Shown piece after piece: positions 7,934 to 13,312 of a stretch of 13,312 bases of DNA (its first letter is position 1; every line of letters starts with the position of its first letter). Below the pieces are notes generated by a model. It ran no database searches and had not been told where the DNA came from. It saw nothing but the letters and a program-made list of their open reading frames with translations. The translations under genes were made by a program, and so were the position numbers. This stretch comes from CAJQQY01 sp045104975 (GTDB taxonomy: Bacteria > Bacteroidota > Bacteroidia > Chitinophagales > Saprospiraceae): assembly GCA_045104975.1 (NCBI GenBank), contig JBGCCY010000250.1, forward strand, positions 1 through 13,312, written 5' to 3'.

Positions 7934-8545
7934 ATGAAAAAATTAATCTTATCTGTCGCTATGTTAGCTTTCTTTTTTACTTCTTCCCAAGCTCAATTTG
8001 ATATAGAGAAACTTTTTGGAGGAGGAAGTATTGCATTTGTAAAACCAGTCGGGGATTTCTCTGAGGTTGCAAATGGAGGTCTTGCAGGTAACCTTTTTGG
8101 AGGATACCAATTAACTGACAAATTAGGAGTAGGTCTTGAATATTCAGAAGCAATTACTGCAGGAATTGAAAGAGATTCAAATGGAGTAGATATCACAAGT
8201 GGAATATTTGGAGCTCAATTATTTAGCTTAAGATCTATTCAAGCTAAAAGTTGGTACCGATTTACAACTGGAACTGTACGACCGTTTGTGGCAGTAGGTG
8301 TAGGTGCTGCTCAGGTGGCAGAACCAGATGCTACAGACATAAATGGAGATGTAACTACAGCTGGAGCTAAGCGATGGGGGCTTGGAGCTAGTGCTGAACT
8401 AGGTGTTAGCATTAATGGTTTCAGTTTATCTTATAGTTTCAATGTAAATGGAAAAGGACCAGATGAACCAGTCTTTAATGCAAACATAAAAGATCTATCT
8501 GTGAATTTTCACCGATTTGCTGCAGGTTATATTTATAACTTCTAA
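7934..8545 (+). CDS. Small outer-membrane beta-barrel protein
   Basis: A 203-residue exported protein. It starts with a clear signal peptide (MKKLILSVAMLAFFFTSSQA, cleavage probably after residue 20). The rest alternates glycine and aromatic or hydrophobic residues in short strands, for example GGYQLTDKLGVGLEYSEA and KSWYRFTTGTVRPFVAVGVG, and ends in the aromatic stretch FAAGYIYNF. This is the style of the eight-stranded OmpA-like/OMP beta-barrel domain. It has no OmpA peptidoglycan-binding domain and no visible catalytic residues, so I cannot assign a specific role; structural or surface-exposed functions are typical. It follows the large inverted repeat, has an A-rich leader without a Shine-Dalgarno sequence, and ends in its own terminator. 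Confidence 0.85.
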   Translation: MKKLILSVAMLAFFFTSSQAQFDIEKLFGGGSIAFVKPVGDFSEVANGGLAGNLFGGYQLTDKLGVGLEYSEAITAGIERDSNGVDITSGIFGAQLFSLRSIQAKSWYRFTTGTVRPFVAVGVGAAQVAEPDATDINGDVTTAGAKRWGLGASAELGVSINGFSLSYSFNVNGKGPDEPVFNANIKDLSVNFHRFAAGYIYNF

Positions 8546-8577
8546 AACTATATCAACTTAAAATATAAAACTATATC
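8544..8577. repeat. 11-bp direct repeat after the small barrel gene
   Basis: AAAACTATATC occurs at 8544-8554 and again at 8567-8577, a period of 23 bp. The first copy begins at the second base of the gene's TAA stop, and the second abuts the terminator stem at 8579. It may be a chance AT-rich duplication or a short 3' UTR element. Confidence 0.5.
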
Positions 8578-8578
8578 T

Positions 8579-8611
8579 AGCCTCTTCGGAATTGTCCGAA
8601 GGGGCTTTTTT
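8579..8611 (+). terminator. Rho-independent terminator of the small barrel gene
   Basis: AGCCTCTTCGGA (8579-8590) pairs with TCCGAAGGGGCT (8595-8606) in a 12-bp stem with one G-U pair and an ATTG loop, followed by a T run to 8611. It lies 33 nt after the stop codon. Confidence 0.9.
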
Positions 8612-8614
8612 GTG

Positions 8615-8655
8615 AAAAGGAATCAGCGACCAACCTGACCTCTGATTCCTTTTTT
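8615..8655 (+). repeat. Second terminator-like hairpin with the shared GCGACCAACCTGA unit
   Basis: AAAAGGAATCAG (8615-8626) pairs with CTGATTCCTTTT (8642-8653), followed by more Ts, immediately after the first terminator. Its loop carries GCGACCAACCTGA (8626-8638), identical to 13 bases in the right arm of the 7648-7809 inverted repeat. It could serve as a back-up terminator, but the shared core suggests it is also a copy of a dispersed repeat. Confidence 0.6.
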
Positions 8656-8769
8656 CTTTTTTTATAAAAAAAATACTAATTTAGACTTAGCAAATATTCC
8701 TATCTACTTTCTCTCCCTATCAACGAAACAAAGCAAAACGAATTTCTTAATTTTTAAAAATTCAACATT

Positions 8770-9045
8770 ATGAACAAACAATTAGTTGGTACTTTGGTAG
8801 CAGGAGTAATTCTTTTTATTTGGCAATTTGTTTCTTGGAATGTGCTAAATCTTCATCAAGCAGAAATGGCATATACTCCAAAACAAGATCAAATAATGGA
8901 GGCATTAAGTCAGCTTGATTTGGAAGAAGGACATTACATGATTCCAACCGTTGCGAGCGATGCATCTATGGATGAGAAAGAAAAGTTAATGGAATCTATG
9001 ATCGGAAAACCTTGGGCTACAGTTTCTTATCACAAAGCTTTTTAA
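8770..9045 (+). CDS. Small membrane protein, N-terminal piece (split by in-frame TAA)
   Basis: A 91-residue reading with one membrane helix at about 4-26 (LVGTLVAGVILFIWQFVSW). A soluble part follows, with MAYTPKQDQIMEAL and DLEEGHYMIPTV, and the end is GKPWATVSYHKAF. The TAA stop at 9043-9045 is followed at once by the next reading in the same frame, with no base between. I recall family members of about 180 residues in Bacteroidota that continue through such a junction into an NMGMNM-R-G-type segment, so this is probably the first half of a once-single gene. The function is unknown; I offer only 'membrane-associated'. The start has an A-rich leader without a Shine-Dalgarno sequence. Alternatives are a true two-gene pair, stop recoding or a sequencing error. 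Confidence 0.7.
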   Translation: MNKQLVGTLVAGVILFIWQFVSWNVLNLHQAEMAYTPKQDQIMEALSQLDLEEGHYMIPTVASDASMDEKEKLMESMIGKPWATVSYHKAF

Positions 9046-9312
9046 GTGAATATGGGAATGAATATGACGAGAGGATTTTTGCTTGATTTGTTTTCTGCAT
9101 TTTTACTAGTTTGGGTTTTAATGAAGTTTCGAGAAAATGATTTTATGACTAGCCTGCTAGCATCTTTGGCAGTTGGAGCAATTGGTTATTTGACAATTCC
9201 ATATTTACATCAAGTGTGGATGGAAACGGATAGCACAGGATATTTGATAGATACGGTTGTTGCATGGGGATTAGTTGGCGCGTGGTTAGGTTGGTGGCTG
9301 AATCGGAAGTAA
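9046..9312 (+). CDS. Small membrane protein, C-terminal piece (same frame as the preceding one)
   Basis: An 88-residue reading with three likely membrane helices, at about 11-27, 35-55 and 66-85, ending in WGLVGAWLGWWLNRK. As an independent gene it would start at GTG 9046, or at ATG 9052 or 9061. None has a Shine-Dalgarno sequence, which is not informative in this phylum. It directly abuts the TAA of the preceding reading in the same frame, and together they would make a protein of about 180 residues with four membrane helices. If the piece is translated, termination-reinitiation at the TAA/GTG junction is the simplest route. The remaining sequence shows no frameshift or further stop, so any disruption would be recent. 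The function is unknown. Confidence 0.6.
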   Translation: MNMGMNMTRGFLLDLFSAFLLVWVLMKFRENDFMTSLLASLAVGAIGYLTIPYLHQVWMETDSTGYLIDTVVAWGLVGAWLGWWLNRK

Positions 9313-9361
9313 CGGTTAATGATGAATGGTTAATACCAGAAGGTGTTAACCATTCACCGTT
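9311..9361. repeat. Bulged hairpin between convergent genes
   Basis: AACGGT (9311-9316) pairs with ACCGTT (9356-9361) and GAATGGTTAA (9324-9333) pairs with TTAACCATTC (9346-9355), with a 7-nt bulge on the left side. It begins at the second base of the upstream TAA and ends 9 bases before the stop of the convergent minus-strand gene. There is no T-tract on either strand, so terminator function is uncertain. GGTTAATGATGAATGGTT (9314-9331) matches 16 of 18 bases of 172-189 in the left-edge palindrome. Confidence 0.7.
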
Positions 9362-9370
9362 AAAAAACGC

Positions 9371-10225
9371 TTATTTAAAACGAAAAATTCCTCCAAACTG
9401 AAACGTCGTTTGCAAAAAGAAAAAGTCTTGTTTCGCTTTATTATTTCCCACAGAAGAAGTCAAGATATCGAAGAGATTAATGTATCCTCCTTTCACTTCT
9501 CCATGAATAAAATAGTGCTTGAAAAGTGTCAAATGCAAACCCGTTTTTAGCGAAGCTCCCCAACCTGCAAAATGGTAAACATTAATATCATCCTGCCGAA
9601 GCAAAGTAATATGTGACCTTGGAATCAATGGCCCAGTTTCAAAACCTTCGATGAGTTGCAATTCAACTTTATTTTTTGCCCAATTAATTTTTCGTAAAAA
9701 ATTATCTGCTCGACTGATTCCAAAATTAAAATAATTCAAACCATCGGTATGTTCCATTTGTAAAAGAGAAGGTCGAATAATGATATTTTCATTAGCATAT
9801 TCTCCGTCGTAAAAATCATGCATCTCTCTAATGTAACCATCAATTTTCACCTCTTGAGTATTTTGTACCACATATTTCATGTGATCCATCGACATGGTTA
9901 AAATCCAATTATCTCGCAAATAATATCCGATTCCAAAATTGGTTTGAGGAACGGTTAGGCTTGTCGGTTTAAAATAAGTTTCGAATGAAAATTTAGATTG
10001 CCGATCTTTGGCGACCACATTCGACAATGTAAAATCATAAGTGTCTCCTTTGAAATGAATATCTGAATTAGAATAAAATCCACGATTCCATCCCCAATAA
10101 ATATAGAAGCGACCTTTGTTAGTTCGCACTTCTTCTGGGACTATTTCATTTTGTGAAAAAGTAGTTTGTGAAAATGAGAGGAGTAAAAAAAAGAGGATAA
10201 TTTTTTTGGGAAAAGTAAGTTTCAT
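9371..10225 (-). CDS. Exported protein of unknown function, probable outer-membrane beta-barrel
   Basis: A 284-residue protein with a clear signal peptide (residues about 1-24, LLLSFSQTTFSQ). The mature part is rich in aromatic residues in alternating, strand-like segments. Examples are GRFYIYWGWNRGFYSNSDIHF, FGIGYYLRDNWILTMSMDHMKYV and HTDGLNYFNFGISRA. The end FQFGGIFRFK suits a barrel. The GRFYIYWGWNRG and HTDGLNY segments recall an uncharacterised exported family I associate with Bacteroidota, but I cannot name it. No catalytic motif is visible. It is convergent with the small membrane gene pair, and the CACAGAG inverted repeat (10279-10372) lies just upstream, so it probably has its own promoter. 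None is convincing in the sequence. Confidence 0.7.
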   Translation of the reverse strand: MKLTFPKKIILFFLLLSFSQTTFSQNEIVPEEVRTNKGRFYIYWGWNRGFYSNSDIHFKGDTYDFTLSNVVAKDRQSKFSFETYFKPTSLTVPQTNFGIGYYLRDNWILTMSMDHMKYVVQNTQEVKIDGYIREMHDFYDGEYANENIIIRPSLLQMEHTDGLNYFNFGISRADNFLRKINWAKNKVELQLIEGFETGPLIPRSHITLLRQDDINVYHFAGWGASLKTGLHLTLFKHYFIHGEVKGGYINLFDILTSSVGNNKAKQDFFFLQTTFQFGGIFRFK

Positions 10226-10278
10226 TGTTTTCTTTTTTGTTGAAAAATCATAGGTGTCGGAGAAAATTGGGATACGCT

Positions 10279-10372
10279 TTTTTTAACACAGAGAAAACAG
10301 AAGAGGGACACAGAGGTCTCTGAGTTCTCTGAGTTCTCTGTGTCCTCCCTCTGTTTTCTCTGTGTTAAAAAA
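10279..10372. repeat. CACAGAG-type inverted repeat, 38-bp arms
   Basis: Bases 10279-10316 pair with 10335-10372, with a small cluster of mismatches near 10302-10305. The centre holds nine-base repeats: CTCTGAGTT at 10318-10326 and 10327-10335, then CTCTGTGTC at 10336-10344. The arms are built from ACACAGAG-like units. Such CACAGAG/CTCTGTG tracts occur as intergenic repeats in several bacterial groups. It lies upstream of the 9371-10225 gene and downstream of fadD, and is bordered by T and A runs. Confidence 0.85.
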
Positions 10373-10427
10373 TAATAAGTTCGAGCACATAGTTGAAAAT
10401 CATACCTTTTGAATTCTAAGCTAAAGT

Positions 10428-10466
10428 AAAAAATCTCATTTGAAATAAATCAATTGAGATTTTTTT
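10428..10466 (-). terminator. Probable fadD terminator (bidirectional shape)
   Basis: AAAAAATCTCA (10428-10438) pairs with TGAGATTTTTT (10455-10465) around a 16-nt loop. Read on the minus strand it lies about 31 nt after the fadD stop and the stem ends in a U run. The stem core is short (about TCTCA/TGAGA), so strength is moderate. It has the same shape on the plus strand, where no gene leads into it. Confidence 0.65.
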
Positions 10467-10496
10467 AACATAAAAATAAATTTTATAACAATGTTT

Positions 10497-12167
10497 TTAC
10501 GTTTTTTCGTCACGCAACGCACGTCGTAAAATTTTCCCAACATTCGTCTTCGGAAGTTCCTCTCGGAAGACAATATGTTTTGGTTTTTTATACCCAGTAA
10601 ATTGCTCCGTGCAATATTCTCGCACTTCTTTTTCAGTCAATGATTTATCTTTTTTTACAATAAAGACTTTAACCGCTTCCGTGGATTTTTCATCAGGAAC
10701 TCCGATCGCAGCTACTTCCAAAATTTTTGGATGCATTGCCAACACATCTTCAATTTCGTTGGGGTAAACATTAAAACCTGAAACCAAAATCATATCTTTT
10801 TTACGATCTACAATTTTGAAAAAACCATCAGCCTGCATCAATCCAATATCGCCAGTTCGCAACCAACCATCAGGCGAAATAGTTTTGCGAGTTTCTTCAG
10901 GACGATTATAATATCCTTTCATTATTTGTGGACCTTTGATATGGATTTCACCAACTTGTCCGACCGCAAGTGGTTGATCTTGTTCATTGGCAATTCTCAT
11001 ATCGGTAGAAGGAACAGGGATTCCAATCGTTCCAATTTGTCCAGTATCATCAATCGGATTAGTGGTCGCTACAGGTGATGATTCCGTCAGTCCGTAACCT
11101 TCTGTTAAGTTACAACCAGTTACCTCTTTCCATTTTTCAGCGACTACTTTTTGGACAGCCATCCCGCCACCTGCTGTTGCTTTTAATGAACTAAAATCAA
11201 GCGAGTCAAAATCTTTATGATTTAACAACGCATTAAATAATGTATTCACCCCAGTCAAAATAGTTACTTTTTCATTTCTAAATTCCTTGATAATTGAGCC
11301 GATGTCACGAGCATTTGTTATCAAAATAGTTCGAGTTCCAATACTCATCAAAGCCAATGCATTAACTGAAAAAGCAAAAATATGATACATGGGCAAAGGT
11401 GACAAAGCGATCTCTTCTCTTTCTTTTAGGAAAGGTCTGATCATCGCTCGAAACTGCAACATATTGGAAATAAGATTTCGATTAGTCAACATCGCACCCT
11501 TGGAAACTCCTGTCGTTCCACCCGTGTATTGCAAAACAATTACATCCTCTGGTTTTCCTTGCAAGTCAGGCAAAGTGAATTTTTTTCCTTGCGACAAAGC
11601 TTCTTTAAAAGTCACCGTGTTGGCAATATTATATTTTGGAACCATGCCCTTGACCGTTCGAACAACAAAGTTAGTCAAGGTACCTTTGACTGCTCCGAGC
11701 AATTCACCGATACTCGTGACGATGACCGTTTTGATAGAAGTATCGTGAATTATTTTTTCCAAATTACCTGCAAAGTTTTCAGCAATGACAATTGCTTTTG
11801 CGCCCGAATCTGAAAACTGATGTTTCATTTCACGAGGCGTGTAAAGTGGATTCGTATTAACGATAACAAGACCTGCACGTAGCGCTCCAAACAAGGCAAT
11901 TGGATATTGCAAAAGGTTCGGCATCATCAACGCCACTTTATCTCCAGGTTCCAAACCTCTCGATAAAAGATAAGAACCAAACTGCTTTGACATTTTATCC
12001 AACTGGTCAAAAGTGATGCTTTTCCCCATGCAGGTAAAGGCAGGTAACTTTCGATATTTCTCAAATGTCTCTTCAAACATTTCCACTAAATTCTGATATT
12101 CTTCTGGGTTGATATTGGCAGGAACTCCGCTAGGGTAGTTTTTTAGCCAAGGACGATCTTCACTCAT
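10497..12167 (-). CDS. fadD: Long-chain fatty acid--CoA ligase (acyl-CoA synthetase)
   Basis: This enzyme activates fatty acids to acyl-CoA through an acyl-adenylate, using ATP and CoA, and feeds beta-oxidation or lipid synthesis. The 556-residue protein has all the adenylate-forming family motifs in order. The phosphate-binding loop is YTGGTTGVSKG (214-224), then GYGLTESS with Glu362, and GWLRTGD. The hinge follows as DRKKDMILVSGFNVYPNEIE. The adenylation lysine is Lys545 in TNVGKILRR. Length and the VSGFNVYPNEIE signature match FadD-type synthetases. The first part (EEYQNLVEMFEETFEKY) is also typical. There is no signal peptide, so it is cytoplasmic or peripheral on the membrane. It reads away from the 12441 gene, with a shared 273-bp upstream region, and ends at a likely terminator. 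Chain-length preference cannot be read from the sequence. Confidence 0.95.
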   Translation of the reverse strand: MSEDRPWLKNYPSGVPANINPEEYQNLVEMFEETFEKYRKLPAFTCMGKSITFDQLDKMSKQFGSYLLSRGLEPGDKVALMMPNLLQYPIALFGALRAGLVIVNTNPLYTPREMKHQFSDSGAKAIVIAENFAGNLEKIIHDTSIKTVIVTSIGELLGAVKGTLTNFVVRTVKGMVPKYNIANTVTFKEALSQGKKFTLPDLQGKPEDVIVLQYTGGTTGVSKGAMLTNRNLISNMLQFRAMIRPFLKEREEIALSPLPMYHIFAFSVNALALMSIGTRTILITNARDIGSIIKEFRNEKVTILTGVNTLFNALLNHKDFDSLDFSSLKATAGGGMAVQKVVAEKWKEVTGCNLTEGYGLTESSPVATTNPIDDTGQIGTIGIPVPSTDMRIANEQDQPLAVGQVGEIHIKGPQIMKGYYNRPEETRKTISPDGWLRTGDIGLMQADGFFKIVDRKKDMILVSGFNVYPNEIEDVLAMHPKILEVAAIGVPDEKSTEAVKVFIVKKDKSLTEKEVREYCTEQFTGYKKPKHIVFREELPKTNVGKILRRALRDEKT

Positions 12168-12326
12168 ATCTTTAATTTTAATTTCGTTTCAATAATAGAG
12201 GCGTAAAATAACTTATTTTTAAAAAGATGCCCAATAAATTATACTTACATCTTAAAAAAATATGTTTGTTTTTAAGACGAATCTATTGCTAATATTCCCT
12301 TAAAACGACATTTTCTTAATGTTTTC

Positions 12327-12362
12327 TAGTGTAAAACACGTAGATAAATAGTGTAAAACACG
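12327..12362. promoter_or_regulatory. Tandem GTGTAAAACAC palindromes (candidate operators)
   Basis: The 14-mer TAGTGTAAAACACG occurs twice, at 12327-12340 and 12349-12362, in direct orientation with a period of 22 bp, about two helical turns. Each contains the palindrome GTGT-AAA-ACAC (12329-12339 and 12351-12361). The pair ends 26 bp before the TACTTTTG box at 12388 and lies in the divergent region between fadD and the 12441 gene. Two palindromes on one face of the helix suggest cooperative binding of a dimeric regulator, which is not identified here. Confidence 0.5.
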
Positions 12363-12387
12363 CATTCATTTCCCTTCCAATCGGCTT

Positions 12388-12395
12388 TACTTTTG
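12388..12395 (+). promoter_or_regulatory. Candidate -7 box for the 12441 gene
   Basis: TACTTTTG fits the Bacteroidota TAnnTTTG consensus exactly and lies about 45 nt before the ATG. No TTTG is found 19-23 bp upstream; that interval holds the second half of the tandem palindromes and CATTC. This would suit a promoter that needs an activator, but the box alone is weak evidence. Confidence 0.4.
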
Positions 12396-12440
12396 TTTTA
12401 TACCAAACATCAATTTTAGTCTAACCAAAATATCACTTAA

Positions 12441-13312
12441 ATGAAAACGCACATTATGTTCCTTTTGCTCGCTATGCTTACTTGGCAATGTTTTCAACCT
12501 ACCGCATCAGCACAAATTCCAAATTCAGGTTTTTCTAAAAAAATAAAAACGATAGAATCCTATCGAGTGAATTCTCCATCGGGAGATAAAATTCACGAGT
12601 CGTCAGAGCATTTTGATAAAGATGGGAAGTTGATAAAAAGGTTAACCTACAATTCTTATTTAAGTGGAGGTACAGATGAAATGAATTGTACTTATGATGC
12701 TCAAGGAAATTCCAAATGTATCACCAAAGATGAAAGTGGAAAGAAAATTTATTTTTATGAAAATAAATACGAAGGCGAAAATGTAGTGGAAGAAAAATCA
12801 ACTTACGAAACCATTAAATACTCTTACGATAAAAATGGGAATGTATTGTTACAAGAAAAGTATGATAACGAAGGCAACTTTTCTAATGCTGAAAAATATG
12901 AATTGGAATACCTTGATGGAACGACTAATTTGAAAAGTAAAACCACTTTCGAAAAAAGAAAAGATGGTGATTTTAAAATCTATGGCGAGGATAAATATAC
13001 CTACAACAAAAATGGAAAATTAGCAACAGAACTTGCCCGAACTAATTTTTATGAATATCGCTACACCTATATATATTATCCAAACGGAAACCTAAAAGAA
13101 AAAACTACTGAAAATGGCGACTCCGAAAAAATAATTACCAAATATCATGAGAATGGAAAACGCCGAATCGAAGCTATTTTTAGGAGTGAAGGGCCAACCT
13201 TTCCAATGGAACTCGACCAAAAAAATAAATGGACTTACGATGAACAAGACAACGAAATCTTAGCGGAACATATTCGCAATGAGAAATTGGTGAGTAAGAG
13301 GATTACTGAAAT
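12441..13312 (+). CDS. Exported YD/MORN-variant repeat protein, 3' end beyond window
   Basis: The frame is open from ATG 12441 to the window edge (290 codons, no stop), so the protein is incomplete here. It starts with a signal peptide ending PTASAQ (about residue 25). The mature part is built from repeats of about 20-40 residues of the form (F/Y)-x-x-x-G-x-(L/x). Examples are FDKDGKLIKR, YDAQGNSK, YDKNGNVLLQ, YDNEGNFSN, YNKNGKLATE, YYPNGNLKEK and YHENGKRRIEA. Such repeats occur in RHS/YD proteins and in YwqK/MORN-variant proteins, and in Bacteroidota they are common in exported proteins of unknown role. No polymorphic-toxin core is seen in the visible part. It is divergent from fadD and has a promoter-like box and tandem palindromes upstream. 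Confidence 0.8.
   Translation, partial: MKTHIMFLLLAMLTWQCFQPTASAQIPNSGFSKKIKTIESYRVNSPSGDKIHESSEHFDKDGKLIKRLTYNSYLSGGTDEMNCTYDAQGNSKCITKDESGKKIYFYENKYEGENVVEEKSTYETIKYSYDKNGNVLLQEKYDNEGNFSNAEKYELEYLDGTTNLKSKTTFEKRKDGDFKIYGEDKYTYNKNGKLATELARTNFYEYRYTYIYYPNGNLKEKTTENGDSEKIITKYHENGKRRIEAIFRSEGPTFPMELDQKNKWTYDEQDNEILAEHIRNEKLVSKRITE

Noticed and set aside
11389..11813. Plus-strand readings inside the fadD region
   Set aside because: They run opposite the conserved adenylation motifs of fadD and show no protein-like features.
1..13312. CRISPR array, tRNA, rRNA or riboswitch
   Set aside because: No regularly spaced direct repeats, tRNA cloverleaf or recognisable riboswitch core was found. The repeats present are foldbacks or a single pair.

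Overview
The window looks like a chromosomal stretch from an AT-rich member of the Bacteroidota, possibly a Saprospiria-like lineage. The evidence is a set of family-typical proteins (a mitochondrial-type aconitase, an outer-membrane protein joining a phosphoesterase to an Omp85-type barrel, and several small exported beta-barrel proteins). Starts also lack Shine-Dalgarno sequences and sit behind A-rich leaders, and some upstream regions carry boxes like the Bacteroidota -7 element TAnnTTTG. The genus assignment is a guess from protein style only.

Layout. Bases 1-223 are an almost perfect palindrome (111-bp arms, 1-nt centre) that may continue to the left of the window. Bases 224-728 hold no gene but include the probable acn promoter. 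Then come aconitase (729-3005, +), mscL (3280-3678, +) and a 1232-residue outer-membrane protein (3951-7649, +). After these are a small outer-membrane beta-barrel protein (7934-8545, +) and a small membrane protein cut into two same-frame pieces by a single TAA (8770-9312, +). A family-type exported protein of unknown function (9371-10225, -) and a long-chain acyl-CoA synthetase (10497-12167, -) run the other way. An exported YD/MORN-like repeat protein (12441 onward, +) runs off the right edge.

The genes do not form one pathway. Aconitase (TCA cycle) and acyl-CoA synthetase (fatty-acid activation) are central metabolism, MscL is an osmotic safety valve, and most of the rest are envelope proteins. 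Nearly every gene appears to be its own transcription unit, with terminator-like hairpins after acn, mscL, the small barrel gene and fadD.

The most unusual content is between the genes. Almost every gap carries a foldback repeat: a 223-bp palindrome, a 60-bp-arm inverted repeat, a 38-bp-arm CACAGAG inverted repeat, a MITE-like 89-bp hairpin flanked by a 9-bp direct repeat, and smaller hairpins. Some share sequence units. In the two largest, most mismatches would be G-U pairs on one RNA strand. Other points of interest are the three-part protein at 3951-7649, whose middle section has kinase-like residue spacing and whose phosphoesterase motifs are degenerate, the same-frame split gene, and a pair of GTGTAAAACAC palindromes 22 bp apart upstream of the last gene.
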